Numbered from the stretch's first letter, positions 11,487 through 20,121 are shown. The stretch: 64,000 bases of DNA from Modestobacter versicolor (GCF_014195485.1 NZ_JACIBU010000001.1:2542001-2606000); one strand, 5' to 3'. The notes: generated by a model from the letters alone, not told the origin. Made by a program: numbers and translations.

Positions 11487-11908
11487 CGGACCGGTACGCC
11501 GAGGGGGCTGCGCTGCTGGTCGGCGTCCCCGGGCACCGGGGCCGACGGGTCGCCGCCGAGCTCGACGACGCGGTTGCCGCCGTCGACGTGCACGACCCTG
11601 GGGATGTAGGACTTCGCCTCGGTCTCGTCCATCAAGCCGTAGCTGATCAGGATGACCAGGTCGCCGGGGTGCACGAGGTGCGCGGCGGCGCCGTTGATGC
11701 CGATCACGCCGGTGCCGCGCTCGCCGGGGATGACGTAGGTCTCCAGCCGGGCGCCGTTGGTGACGTCGACGATCGCCACCTGCTCGCCGGGGATCAGGTC
11801 GGCGGCGTCGAGCAGGTCCTCGTCGATGGTCACCGAGCCGACGTAGTGCAGGTCGGCCTGGGTCACCGTGGCCCGGTGGATCTTGCTCTTGAGCATGGTG
11901 CGCATCAT
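11483..11908 (-). CDS. panD: Aspartate 1-decarboxylase PanD
   Basis: PanD makes beta-alanine from aspartate for pantothenate synthesis. It is made as a proenzyme that cleaves itself between Gly24 and Ser25 to create a pyruvoyl group. Those residues are seen in [10 protein letters not shown], and numbering matches the family exactly if translation starts at the first ATG of the ATGATG pair (11908). Tyr in the [11 protein letters not shown] segment and GINGAAAHL are also conserved. The 141-residue protein overlaps panC by ATGA and nadB by ATGA, so three successive genes are translationally coupled. GGGGAG precedes the start. Confidence 0.95.
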   Translation of the reverse strand: MMRTMLKSKIHRATVTQADLHYVGSVTIDEDLLDAADLIPGEQVAIVDVTNGARLETYVIPGERGTGVIGINGAAAHLVHPGDLVILISYGLMDETEAKSYIPRVVHVDGGNRVVELGGDPSAPVPGDADQQRSPLGVPVR

Positions 11909-12753
11909 CGGGGGCTCCCCAGGGTCACAGCGGTGTTGTCGATGAGTCGGGTGCTGCCGGCGCGGGCCGCGACCAGCAGGCGGGCGGGTCCGGCGGCGGG
12001 CGCGGGGCCCAGGTCGGGGCCGGTCAGCTCCAGGTAGTCCGGGAGCAGCCCGGGGGCGTCGGCCAGCACCGCCCGGGCGGCGGTCAGGACGGCGTCGCCA
12101 CCCTGCGGTCCGACGGCCGCACCGGCCCGCAGCGCGGCGGACAACGCCGCGGCGGTGCTGCGCTGTTCCGCCGTCAGGTATCGGTTGCGGCTGGACAGCG
12201 CCATCCCGTCGTCCTCGCGGACGGTCGGGACGCCGACCACCTCGACGCCCAGCGCGAGCTCGCGCGCCATCGCCCGGATCAGGGTCAGCTGCTGGTAGTC
12301 CTTCTCGCCGAAGACGGCGACGTCCGGGCGCACCAGGCCGAGGAGCTTCGCGACGACGGTCAGCACCCCGGCGAAGTGCCCGGGCCGGACCGCACCCTCG
12401 AGGACGTCGCCGAGCGGGCCGGGCTGCACGGTCACGCCCACCGCACCGGGCGGGTAGACCTCGTCGACCGGCGGGTGGAACACCAGGTCGGCGCCCTCCG
12501 CGGCCAGCGCGGCCAGGTCGGCGTCCCAGGTGCGCGGGTACCGGTCGAAGTCCTCGCCCGGCCCGAACTGGGTCGGGTTGACGAAGACCGAGACGACGAC
12601 GCTGCCGCCGAGCTCGCGCGCGGCCCGGACCAGCGTGCGGTGACCCTCGTGCAGCGCGCCCATCGTGGGCACCAGCACGACCGGGCCGGGCAGCTCGTCG
12701 CGCAGCTTGCGCAGCTCGGCGGTGGTCTCGGCGACCGCGGGGGCGCCGGTCAC
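11905..12753 (-). CDS. panC: Pantothenate synthetase (pantoate-beta-alanine ligase)
   Basis: PanC joins pantoate and beta-alanine through a pantoyl-adenylate. The 282-residue product shows [10 protein letters not shown] with the HxGH nucleotide motif, [21 protein letters not shown], the catalytic loop [10 protein letters not shown], and the KMSKS-like [10 protein letters not shown]. The GTG at 12753 overlaps the DUF2520 gene stop in GTGA. With panD downstream this gives the last two steps to pantothenate. panB and a recognised ketopantoate reductase are absent, which draws attention to the Rossmann protein just upstream. Confidence 0.96.
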   Translation of the reverse strand: MTGAPAVAETTAELRKLRDELPGPVVLVPTMGALHEGHRTLVRAARELGGSVVVSVFVNPTQFGPGEDFDRYPRTWDADLAALAAEGADLVFHPPVDEVYPPGAVGVTVQPGPLGDVLEGAVRPGHFAGVLTVVAKLLGLVRPDVAVFGEKDYQQLTLIRAMARELALGVEVVGVPTVREDDGMALSSRNRYLTAEQRSTAAALSAALRAGAAVGPQGGDAVLTAARAVLADAPGLLPDYLELTGPDLGPAPAAGPARLLVAARAGSTRLIDNTAVTLGSPR

Positions 12754-13715
12754 CGCGCGGCCTCCTCGGTGTCGCCGCTGAGCAGCTCCAGCAGCGGCGC
12801 GCCCTCGTGCGGCTTGAGCCGGCCGGCGGCCAGCGCCCGCTCGGTGGTGCGCTTCGCGAGCGCGACGTAGGCCTCGACCGAGGACGGCGCCCGGTCGGTG
12901 AGGGTCTGCAGGTGGGCGGCGACGGTGCCGACGTCGCCGCGGCTGACCGGGCCGGTGAGCCCGCGGTCACCGCGGCGCAGGCCGTTGTCCAGCGCCGCGG
13001 TGAGCAGCGGGCCGAGCACCCGGGCCGGGTCGGCGACGCCGGCGGTGCGCAGCAGGTCGGCGGCCTCGGCGACCAGGGTGACCAGGTGGTTCGCGCCGGT
13101 GACCAGGGCTGCGTGGTAGAGCCCGCGGTCGCGCTCCTCGACCCAGAACGGCTCGCCGGTCATCTCCAGCACCAGGGTCTCGGCGACCGCCCGGTGCTCG
13201 GGCCGGCTGGTGACGCCGAACGGCGCGGCGGCCACCCGGTGCAGGTCCTCGGGTCCGCCGGAGAAGGTCATCGCCGGGTGCAGGGCGAGCGGCAGCACGC
13301 CGGCCCGCTCGGCCGGGGCGAGCACGGCGAGGCCGTGCGCCCCCGAGGTGTGGAAGACCAGCTGGCCGCGGCGCCAGGCGCCGGTCTCGGCGAGGCCGGC
13401 GACCAGGCCGGCCAGGATGTCGTCGGGCACGGCGAGCACGACCAGGTCGCTCGCCGCGACGACCTCGTCGGCGGGCAGCAGCGGGACGCCGGGCAGCAGG
13501 CGGGCGGCGCGCTCAGCGGAGGCCGCGGACAGGCCCGAGGCGGCGACGACGTCGTGCCCGGCGGCAGCGAGGGCGGCACCGAGGACGGCGCCGACGCGGC
13601 CGGCGCCGACGATCCCGACGCGCAGCCGGGCGGGCGCCTCGGCGGCCGGGGCCAGCCCGGGGGCGCTCTGGACAGGGGGACGCGGCGCAGGGCCGCGGGA
13701 GGGACGGACGGACAT
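12750..13715 (-). CDS. Rossmann-like and DUF2520 domain protein
   Basis: This is the first gene of the pantothenate operon. The 321-residue product has a Pro/Ala-rich start, then an NAD(P)-binding Rossmann domain opening with [13 protein letters not shown] (about residue 32). A C-terminal all-helical DUF2520 domain follows, with [17 protein letters not shown] and GPVSRGDV. This is the architecture of 6-phosphogluconate-dehydrogenase-like reductases such as ketopantoate reductase and F420:NADPH reductase. The M. tuberculosis counterpart, Rv3603c, occupies the same place beside panC. A role in pantothenate synthesis is inferred from position only. The ATG at 13715 follows GAGAGG; the frame is open to 13856 without conserved content. 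Confidence 0.88.
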   Translation of the reverse strand: MSVRPSRGPAPRPPVQSAPGLAPAAEAPARLRVGIVGAGRVGAVLGAALAAAGHDVVAASGLSAASAERAARLLPGVPLLPADEVVAASDLVVLAVPDDILAGLVAGLAETGAWRRGQLVFHTSGAHGLAVLAPAERAGVLPLALHPAMTFSGGPEDLHRVAAAPFGVTSRPEHRAVAETLVLEMTGEPFWVEERDRGLYHAALVTGANHLVTLVAEAADLLRTAGVADPARVLGPLLTAALDNGLRRGDRGLTGPVSRGDVGTVAAHLQTLTDRAPSSVEAYVALAKRTTERALAAGRLKPHEGAPLLELLSGDTEEAAR

Positions 13716-14018
13716 CCCGGTGCACCTCTCGTTCCAGTCCCTCGCGGGTACCGGACTCAGGTCGCTCGTCGTCCCACGTCGTCGTGGGCCGTGGTGCAGG
13801 TGGTGGTGCGGTGCGGCGCTCGTCCCGCTGCAACCACCCGTCGCCGGGTGTGTCACGCAGGTATCACGCCGTAGGCGAGTGTGTGTCCGCCCCGGCCCGG
13901 CCGCAACGCTGGCGGGGTGTGTGCTGACTCACCCGGGTGGCCCACACCACCGTCCCGGGCCCCGGTTAGGTTGACCCGGCGCCGGCAGCGGAGCCGGTTC
14001 ACGAGCAGGAGGAGCACG
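13716..14018. other. Divergent promoter region, pantothenate operon and SDR gene
   Basis: This 303-bp gap holds no gene. It contains a CCCACG-TCGT-CGTGGG hairpin near 13774-13789, two nearby TCACGC repeats around 13850-13868, and the SDR -10 box. No promoter for the minus-strand operon could be picked with confidence. Confidence 0.5.
13967..13972 (+). promoter_or_regulatory. Putative -10 box of the SDR gene
   Basis: TAGGTT within GGTTAGGTTGACC lies 46 bases before the GTG start and fits TANNNT. The leader then contains a strong AGGAGGAGC ribosome site. Confidence 0.4.
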
Positions 14019-14771
14019 GTGAGCAGCTTCGAGGGACGCACCGCACTGGTCACCGGCGCGAGCCGTGGCATCGGCCTGGCCATCGCGCAGAGCCTGGTCG
14101 ACCGCGGCGCCCGGGTGGTCGTCACCGCCCGCAAGCCCGAGGCGCTCGCCGAGGCGGTCGAGCAGCTCGGCGGCCCGGAGAAGGCGGTCGCCGTGGCGGG
14201 GAACGCCGGCGACCCCGAGCACCGCGCCGAGGCCGTGCGCACCGCCGTCGAGACCTTCGGCAGCCTGGACCACCTGGTCGGCAACGTCGGCATCAACCCG
14301 GTGTTCGGCCCGCTGATGGACGCCCCGCTCGACGCGTTCCGCAAGATCCTGGACACCAACGTCGTCGCCAGCCTCGGCCTGGTGCAGGAGGCGTGGCGGG
14401 CCTGGATGCACGAGCACGGCGGGTCGGTGCTGATCGTGGCCTCGGTCGCCGGGCTGAAGTCCAGCGAGGGCATCGCCGCCTACGGCGTCAGCAAGGCCGC
14501 GCTGGTCAACCTGACCACCCAGCTGGCCGTGGAGCTGGGCCCGAAGGTGCGGGTCAACGCGGTCGCGCCGGCCGTGGTGAAGACGAAGTTCGCCGAGGCG
14601 CTGTTCACCGGCCGCGAGGACGCGCTGTCGCAGCAGTACCCGGTGGGCCGGCTGGGCACCCCCGAGGACATCGGTGAGGCGGCGGCCTACCTGCTCGGCG
14701 ACGGCGCCGGCTGGGTCACCGGGCAGACGCTGGTGCTCGACGGCGGCGCGCTGTCCCGCGGCCCCATCTGA
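14019..14771 (+). CDS. Short-chain dehydrogenase/reductase (FabG-like)
   Basis: This is an NAD(P)H-dependent oxidoreductase of the classical SDR family; the substrate is unknown. The 250-residue product has the cofactor motif TGASRGIG near the N terminus, NVGIN in place of NNAG, the catalytic Ser in VASVAG, and YGVSK with the Tyr/Lys pair. The C-terminal GQTLVLDGG is typical of 3-oxoacyl-ACP-reductase-like enzymes. The GTG at 14019 sits behind AGGAGGAGC, the best ribosome site in this stretch. The gene is single, convergent with the coiled-coil membrane protein gene. Its TGA opens a shortened copy of the dispersed repeat. Confidence 0.93.
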   Translation: MSSFEGRTALVTGASRGIGLAIAQSLVDRGARVVVTARKPEALAEAVEQLGGPEKAVAVAGNAGDPEHRAEAVRTAVETFGSLDHLVGNVGINPVFGPLMDAPLDAFRKILDTNVVASLGLVQEAWRAWMHEHGGSVLIVASVAGLKSSEGIAAYGVSKAALVNLTTQLAVELGPKVRVNAVAPAVVKTKFAEALFTGREDALSQQYPVGRLGTPEDIGEAAAYLLGDGAGWVTGQTLVLDGGALSRGPI

Positions 14772-14796
14772 CGAAGGACCCCGTTCCAGCACGTCA
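14769..14796 (+). repeat. Dispersed intergenic repeat, copy 6 (shortened)
   Basis: TGACGAAGGACCCCGTTCCAG followed by CACGTCA combines the outer blocks of the repeat family with the core deleted. It starts with the SDR stop codon and ends in the stop of the facing gene. The CAGCACGTCA end matches copy 1 at 5879-5974. Confidence 0.6.
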
Positions 14797-16734
14797 CTGG
14801 CGGCCGAGCACCCGGGACAGGACGTCGTCCCCGGCGGCCTCGCCGTCCTCGTCGCGGTAGCGACGACGGCGGGAGCGCCCGCCGGTGGGCGCCTCCACCC
14901 CGCTCTCGGCGAGGATCTGCTCCAGCCGGGCGTGCCCCGAGGGCTCGCGCGGCGCCGGCTGCTCGGTGGGTGCCGGTGCGCTCGTGGTGGCGTAGCCGGA
15001 CGGGTCGTAGGCCGTCGACCCGGAGCGGCTCGGGGCGTCCTGGGCCCAGGACGGCGTCTCCTCGGCCGGGCTGTCGTAGGACGGCAGCTCGTAGGACGGC
15101 GACTCGTAGGACGGCGACTCCCGGTTGACGGCCCCGGCGGACGACCAGTCCTCGTCCGACTTCTCGTCGGTCGACCAGCCGCTGCTCGACCACGTGCTGC
15201 TCGACCAGGACGACGACGCGTACGAGGAGCTCTCCGGAGCCGGCCGAGGGGCGGAGCTGCCGAACAGCATCTCGTCGTAGGCGGAGCTGTCGTAGGAGGG
15301 CCGCTCGGGCTCGGCTGCCGGGTACCCGACCGCCGACGGCTCGTACGCCGACGGCTCGTGGGCCGGAAGCTCGTAGGTGGGCGCCTCGTACACCGGCGTC
15401 TCGAAGGACAGCGGCTCGAACGCGGGCGCCTCGAACGACGGCGCCTCGAACGACGGCGGCTCGTACGCGGGCGCCGGCGCTGCCGACCAGCCGGGGGTCT
15501 GCTCGTCGTCCGGCTCCGGGGCACGGCGACGGTGCCGGCGGGGTGCGGGCTCCGGCGTGGCCGCGACCGGCAGCTCCCCGGTCGGCCGGCCGTTCTCGTC
15601 GAGCAGCGACCGGTCACCCAGCCACTCCAGCGGCGACGGCGTCGGGGTCTCGACGGGCGGCTCGATGACCGACTCCCCGACCAGCCACTCGATCGGCGAC
15701 GGCGGCCGGACCGGCGGCGTCGCCGCCGGGTCGACCCGGGAGGAGGCCGTGGTCGTCGGCGCGACCACCGGTGCGGCGACCGGCGGCGGCACCAGGGGCG
15801 GCGAACCGACCGCCCGGGGAGCGGGCTCGGCCGGTTCGGCCGGGACGACCCGGGTCTCCGCCCAGCGGTCGACCTCCCAGGCCGGCGCGCCCTCGAGGGT
15901 GCGGCCGTCGGCCTGGTCCGGCGCCGGCTGGCCCGGTCCGCGGACCGACTGCGCGCGCATCACCATCCGCTCGATCAGCAGCTCGCCGGAGAGCTGCTCG
16001 GTGAGCTCGTGCCGCATCCGGCCCAGGTCGTTGCGCAGCTCGCCCAGCCCGGCGATCTCGGCCCGCAGCTGCCCCAGACCGGCCAGCTCGCCCCGCATCT
16101 CGGTGAGCGCGGCGAGGTCGGTGCGCAGCTGCCCCAGGCCGGCGAGGTCCGCGCGCAGCTGGGTGATCGCCGCGACGTCCTCGCGCAGCGTGGCGAGGCT
16201 GGACAGCTCGCTGCGCAGCTGCGTCAGCTCGGTGCGCATGGCGTCCTCGGCCTCGCGTCGCAGCCGGCTCTCCAGCTCGCCCTCGTACTCGTGCCGGGCG
16301 GCGACCTCGCGCTCCAGCTCCAGGTCGTAGGCGTGCCGCAGCTCGGCCTCCCGGCTCGCAGCGGCCAGCTGGTCGGCGCGCCGGTTGCCGGCCAGGAAGG
16401 CGGCGACGACGAACGCCCAGCAGACGCCGAGCAGCGCCACCCGCAGGTACAGCGGGTCGTCGGTGAAGAAGACCGCGGCGGTCGCGGCGGCGGCCAGCAC
16501 CAGCCCGACGACGAGCCAGCCCCGCCGGCCGGCGGACGACGGCTCCGCGACGGCGGGAGCCGGTGCCGGTGCGGGAGACGGTGCGGGAGCGGGAGCCGGC
16601 GCGGCGGCGGCACGAGCGGCCGACGGCGGCACCGGCCGGGCCGCCGGCGAGGAGGACTGCGCGGGCGCCGGACGCGGCGGCACCGGCGGAAGGGCACCAC
16701 GACCCGGGGCGCTGTCGTCCCGGCGACCTCCCAT
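14794..16734 (-). CDS. Two-helix membrane protein with coiled coil and Tyr/Ser/Pro-rich tail (DUF6779-like)
   Basis: The function is unknown; it appears to correspond to Rv3604c, the Ala/Arg/Pro-rich membrane protein of the same M. tuberculosis neighbourhood. The chain of about 646 residues has an N-terminal Pro/Ala-rich region. A transmembrane hairpin follows (GWLVVGLVLAAAATAAVFF and LRVALLGVCWAFVVAAF, about residues 70-118), then about 130 residues of charged coiled coil with heptad-like LRxEL/LGQLR repeats. The long disordered tail carries many YExP, SFExP and SYDSP repeats. Such tails often recruit partners or are phosphorylated, which is speculation here. The start is uncertain: ATG at 16734 or at 16746, neither with a clear ribosome site. 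Confidence 0.8.
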   Translation of the reverse strand: MGGRRDDSAPGRGALPPVPPRPAPAQSSSPAARPVPPSAARAAAAPAPAPAPSPAPAPAPAVAEPSSAGRRGWLVVGLVLAAAATAAVFFTDDPLYLRVALLGVCWAFVVAAFLAGNRRADQLAAASREAELRHAYDLELEREVAARHEYEGELESRLRREAEDAMRTELTQLRSELSSLATLREDVAAITQLRADLAGLGQLRTDLAALTEMRGELAGLGQLRAEIAGLGELRNDLGRMRHELTEQLSGELLIERMVMRAQSVRGPGQPAPDQADGRTLEGAPAWEVDRWAETRVVPAEPAEPAPRAVGSPPLVPPPVAAPVVAPTTTASSRVDPAATPPVRPPSPIEWLVGESVIEPPVETPTPSPLEWLGDRSLLDENGRPTGELPVAATPEPAPRRHRRRAPEPDDEQTPGWSAAPAPAYEPPSFEAPSFEAPAFEPLSFETPVYEAPTYELPAHEPSAYEPSAVGYPAAEPERPSYDSSAYDEMLFGSSAPRPAPESSSYASSSWSSSTWSSSGWSTDEKSDEDWSSAGAVNRESPSYESPSYELPSYDSPAEETPSWAQDAPSRSGSTAYDPSGYATTSAPAPTEQPAPREPSGHARLEQILAESGVEAPTGGRSRRRRYRDEDGEAAGDDVLSRVLGRQ

Positions 16735-16837
16735 GGTGCCCACCATACGGGGCAGGACGCCCGTTCCCGGGTCATCCGCGCGGTGCCGCGAGCCTCGCCT
16801 GGCGCCGACCGGGCCGGTGGGTGGCACGCTGGCGCCG

Positions 16838-17446
16838 GTGACCCTCACCCTGCTCGACTGGCGGCGGCGGGTCGCCGCCCTCTACGCCGACGTCCGCGCC
16901 GCCGAGGACCCCGAGGCCGGCTGGGACCTGTGGCGGGCCGGCCGGGACGCCCTCGTCGGCGGTCACCCGGACTCCCCGTTGGGTACCGGGGCCCGCGCCG
17001 CCTTCACCGGGCTGCCGGTGGCCCCCTACGACCCGGCGCTGCGGTTCGTCGTCCCGGTGGACACCGACGTCGAGCCGGAACGCCGCGAGGTGCCGACCGC
17101 CGCGGACGGCGTCGTGGTGCTGGACCGGATCGGCCGGGTAACCCTGGGCGACGTCGGCCGGCTCGACGTGTGGTGGGTCGGTGGCTACGGCGGCGGGCTG
17201 TTCCTGCCGCTGCGGGACGGCAGCGCCGGCACGACGACCTACGGCGGCGGCCGCTACCTGCTCGACACCGTCAAGGGCGCCGACCTGGGTGGGCACGACG
17301 GGCGGCTGGTGGTCGACCTCAACCTGGCCTACCACCCGTCGTGCACCTACGACCCGCGGTGGACGTGCCCGCTGGCTCCGGCGGGCAACCGGGTGGGCAC
17401 CGTCGTCGCCGCCGGGGAGCAGCTGCCCCCCGGCGGCTGGTACTAG
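16838..17446 (+). CDS. DUF1684 domain protein
   Basis: The 202-residue protein belongs to the DUF1684 family, whose biochemical role is not established. The family core is plain: the N-terminal helix LLDWRRRVAALYADVR, the central beta-rich GRLDVWWVGGYGGGLFLPLRDG, and the signature LNLAYHPSCTYDPRW followed by CPLAPAGNR with two conserved cysteines. It is cytosolic, with no signal peptide. The GTG at 16838 is chosen because CACGCT plus 7 bases precedes it (leaderless layout) and conservation starts there; a GTG at 16817 is the alternative. It is a single gene, divergent from the coiled-coil protein and convergent with the transporter binding protein. Confidence 0.9.
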   Translation: MTLTLLDWRRRVAALYADVRAAEDPEAGWDLWRAGRDALVGGHPDSPLGTGARAAFTGLPVAPYDPALRFVVPVDTDVEPERREVPTAADGVVVLDRIGRVTLGDVGRLDVWWVGGYGGGLFLPLRDGSAGTTTYGGGRYLLDTVKGADLGGHDGRLVVDLNLAYHPSCTYDPRWTCPLAPAGNRVGTVVAAGEQLPPGGWY

Positions 17447-17517
17447 GAGGCCCCTCCTGCCCCCCGCCACTCGCGAGCTCGCGGCGGGACCCTGCAGGAG
17501 GGCCGTTCCAGCCGCTA
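17444..17517 (+). repeat. Dispersed intergenic inverted repeat, copy 2 (full length)
   Basis: It lies between two convergent stop codons. The blocks are GGCCCCTCCTGCCCCCCGCC, CTCGCGAGCTCGCGGCGGG, and ACCCTGCAGGAGGGCCGTTC. Outer arms CCCTCCTGC... and GCAGGAGGG can form a 9-bp stem enclosing an inner palindrome CTCGCGAGCTCGCG. It is a likely bidirectional terminator. Confidence 0.75.
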
Positions 17518-18522
17518 GTTCGCCAGTGCCGGGTCGGTGGAGAGGACCAGGCCGATGGAGACGACGCCCTGCTCGAGCGCCTGGTTCGTCGGGCCGCCGA
17601 GGTCGAGGTCCTCGACGCTGGCGAACTCCAGCCCGTAGGTCTCCTCGAGGCCCGGCTGGCAGAACGGCCGGGTCGGGCACTCGGAGACCGCGCCCAGGAC
17701 GAGCGAGCCGTCGGAGCAGGCCTCGGCCAGCTCGGACAGGGTGGTGATCCCGCCGAGCTGCTCGGACAGCGCCTCGGTGATCGCGAAGGCGTTCTGGTCG
17801 GCCGCCTCGGCGGGCTCGCCGACGACCAGCTGGTTGGCCTGCGCCAGCCCGGTGAGCGCCTGGACGGTGGCGTCCAGGTCGCTGCTGGCCACGGCCTTGG
17901 CGTCGTCGCCGTCGAGGAACTCGGTCAGCGTGCCCACGTACTCCGGGAACGCCTGGATCTCGTTGCGCTGCAGCGCCGGGAGGTAGGCCTCGCGGTTGCC
18001 CACGGACTGCACGGTGGCGGTGTAGCCGGCGGCGTTGAGCACCTCGGCGTAGACGTTGGCCAGCACCTGGCTCTCGGTGAAGTTGGCCCCGCCGACGGCG
18101 ACCGGGCCGCTGCCGCCGGAGACGCCGTCGGCCAGCCCCTGCTCCTCGACGTAGGCGGCGGCGACGTCGACGGCGCTCTCGCGCTGGTTGTCGACCTGGT
18201 CGATGAGGTCGGTCAGGTCGGCGGTGGTGAGCACCGCCGACACCGTGTCCAGCGTGGTGATCAGGTCGGGGTCCGCGGCGGCCGCCTGGGCGGAGACGGC
18301 GGGGATGATGTTGTCGACGGTCTGCAGCTTCTTGTCGTCCTCGAGCCGGACGAGCTGGTCGCCGGCGACCGGCGCGCAGGCGTCGCCCGAGGCGGACGAG
18401 CCGCTGGCGGCGTCGTCGCCGCCGGTGCCGGAGGACCCGGACTCACCGCACGCGGCGGTGGAGAGGACCGCGGCCAGGGCCGCGATGGGGAGGATGGTCC
18501 GCAAACGGGGACGCGTGCGCAT
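17515..18522 (-). CDS. Lipoprotein substrate-binding protein, OpuAC/OsmX type, apparently circularly permuted
   Basis: This is the extracytoplasmic receptor of the adjacent glycine-betaine/choline-type ABC transporter. The 335-residue product has a lipoprotein signal with lipobox STAAC (Cys25). Block order is unusual. Residues about 56-131 (LVRLEDDKKLQTVDN, VSAVLTTADLTDL, VAAAYVEEQGL) match what is normally the C-terminal end of OpuAC proteins. The usual mature N terminus (VAVGGANFTESQVLANVYAE, QSVGNREAYLPAL, PEYVGTLTEFL) starts only at about 140. The chain ends at IGLVLSTDPALAN, where the missing end would normally continue. The ATG at 18522 follows AGAAGGCGG. It probably forms an operon with the permeases or has its own promoter in the 149-bp gap. 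Confidence 0.88.
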   Translation of the reverse strand: MRTRPRLRTILPIAALAAVLSTAACGESGSSGTGGDDAASGSSASGDACAPVAGDQLVRLEDDKKLQTVDNIIPAVSAQAAAADPDLITTLDTVSAVLTTADLTDLIDQVDNQRESAVDVAAAYVEEQGLADGVSGGSGPVAVGGANFTESQVLANVYAEVLNAAGYTATVQSVGNREAYLPALQRNEIQAFPEYVGTLTEFLDGDDAKAVASSDLDATVQALTGLAQANQLVVGEPAEAADQNAFAITEALSEQLGGITTLSELAEACSDGSLVLGAVSECPTRPFCQPGLEETYGLEFASVEDLDLGGPTNQALEQGVVSIGLVLSTDPALAN

Positions 18523-18570
18523 CTTGTCCGCCTTCTGTGTCCCGTGGAGCCCACTGCTGGACGGCCACGC

Positions 18571-18602
18571 GTGTCTGGCGGGAGGTGTCCCGCGGGAGAC
18601 AC
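18571..18602 (-). other. Stem-loop between permease and binding-protein genes
   Basis: Arms GTGTCT and AGACAC with an inner CGGGA/TCCCG stem form a hairpin in the 149-bp gap before the binding-protein gene. It could be a partial terminator or an mRNA stabiliser that adjusts receptor against permease levels; inference only. Confidence 0.4.
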
Positions 18603-18671
18603 TCAACTCCTCCGGTGGCCCCCGGGGCAAGTTGGTTGTGCACCACCGTGATCTCCCGGTGACCCGCCGGC

Positions 18672-19394
18672 TCAGCGGGCGGTGGCCACCCCCGCGGCCT
18701 CGGCCCGGCGGCTGCGCACCCGGCCGAAGGGCACCCGCTTCTGCCCGGGCGTGACGGCCCAGCTCAGCGTGCCGAGCAGGGCGTCGGTGGCCATCGCCAG
18801 CGCCGCCACCAGCAGCGCCCCGGCGACCACGATGCCGTAGTCCTGCCGGCCGAACCCGGAGCGGATGACCGTGCCCAGCGTCGGGTTGCCCAGCAGCGAG
18901 GCGAGCGTGGCGGTGGCCACCACCTGCACCGCCGCCGTCCGGATGCCGGTCATCACCAGCGGAAGGGCCAGCGGCAGCTCGGCCCGGAACACCACCTGCC
19001 GGCCGCTCATGCCCATCGCGCGGGCGGCCTCGACGACGTCCCGGTCGACCTCCCGGAAGCCCACGTAGGTGTTGGCCAGCACCGGCGGGACGGCGAACAC
19101 CGCCAGCGCGATCACCGGCGCCCAGATGGTGAAGCCGATCGAGGTGACCGCGAAGATCGTCAGGATCGCCAGGGTGGGCACGGCCCGGGAGACGTTGGAC
19201 AGCCCGAGCAGGAAGGCACCCCCGCGACCCCGGTGGCCCAGCCAGATCGCGGGCGGCAGCGCGACGACCAGCCCGATCAGCATCGCCAGCCCGGCGATCT
19301 GCAGGTGCTGCCCGGCGAGGTAGAGGATGCCGCGCGGGCCGGTCCAGTTGAACGGGTCGTTGAGGTAGAGGAACGCGTCGGAGAAGGCGTTCAC
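18672..19394 (-). CDS. ABC transporter permease, osmoprotectant type (OpuCB/YehY-like)
   Basis: A 240-residue inner-membrane permease with about six helices. The BPD_transp_1 coupling loop is seen around EAARAMGMSGRQVVFRAELP. It pairs with the second permease directly upstream; the GTG at 19394 overlaps that gene's stop in GTGA. The segments VSRAVPTLAIL and FGFRQDYGI-like GFGRQDYGIVVAG are typical of glycine betaine/choline/proline uptake permeases. It should assemble with the other permease, the divergent ATPase with CBS domains and the lipoprotein receptor. The substrate is inferred from family only. Confidence 0.9.
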   Translation of the reverse strand: MNAFSDAFLYLNDPFNWTGPRGILYLAGQHLQIAGLAMLIGLVVALPPAIWLGHRGRGGAFLLGLSNVSRAVPTLAILTIFAVTSIGFTIWAPVIALAVFAVPPVLANTYVGFREVDRDVVEAARAMGMSGRQVVFRAELPLALPLVMTGIRTAAVQVVATATLASLLGNPTLGTVIRSGFGRQDYGIVVAGALLVAALAMATDALLGTLSWAVTPGQKRVPFGRVRSRRAEAAGVATAR

Positions 19395-20095
19395 GCCGCG
19401 ACCCCCTGCCGGGTCCAGGGCGTCAGCAGCCGCTCGACGACGGCGAGCAGCTGGTCGGCGACGAGGGCGAGGACGACGCAACCGAGGGTGCCGAAGACGA
19501 TCGGCGGCCGGTAGTAGTTCGCCCCGAACCCGTTGACGATGATCACCTGGCCGAGCCCGCCCTGGCCGACGATGACCCCGACGGTGACCAGGGCGACCGT
19601 CGAGACGGTCGCGATCCGCAGCCCGGCCATGATCCCGGGCAGCGCCAGCGGCAGCTCGACCCGCAGCAGCATCCGCCCGGCGCCGTAGCCCATCCCCCGG
19701 GCGGCCTCGCGGACCTCCTCGGGCACCGCCTGCAGCCCGGCCAGGAAGTTCCGCACCAGCACGACGAGCGAGTAGAGCACCAGGCCGATCGCGACGGTGG
19801 TCTCCGAGAGCCCGGTGAACGGCGCGATGAAGGCGAACATCGCCAGCGACGGGATCGTGTAGACGAACGTCGACAGCCCGAGGACGGCGGCGGCCAGCCC
19901 GCGCGCGCGGCGGGCGAGCAGCGCCAGCGGGAACGCGATCAGCGCCCCGATGACGACCGAGACGACGGTGAGCCTGACGTGCTGACCCACCAGCGGCATG
20001 ATGGTGGACCAGTTGTCACCGACCCACGAGACGTCGAACCAGGGGTTCGGCGCCGCGTCGGCCGCGAGCACCGCACCGCTCGCCGCGCTCAGCAC
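19391..20095 (-). CDS. ABC transporter permease, osmoprotectant type (second subunit)
   Basis: This 234-residue inner-membrane protein has the same fold as its neighbour. VYTIPSLAMFAFIAPF and the coupling-helix motif EAARGMGYGAGRMLLRVELP mark the family. The GTG at 20095 begins only 26 bases from the divergent ATPase gene, so both promoters must overlap each other's coding start. No Shine-Dalgarno site is obvious before it. Two distinct permeases imply a heterodimeric channel, as in OpuB/OpuC systems. Confidence 0.9.
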   Translation of the reverse strand: MLSAASGAVLAADAAPNPWFDVSWVGDNWSTIMPLVGQHVRLTVVSVVIGALIAFPLALLARRARGLAAAVLGLSTFVYTIPSLAMFAFIAPFTGLSETTVAIGLVLYSLVVLVRNFLAGLQAVPEEVREAARGMGYGAGRMLLRVELPLALPGIMAGLRIATVSTVALVTVGVIVGQGGLGQVIIVNGFGANYYRPPIVFGTLGCVVLALVADQLLAVVERLLTPWTRQGVAA

Positions 20096-20121
20096 CGGGC
20101 GCCCGTCAGGAAGGCCACCTC

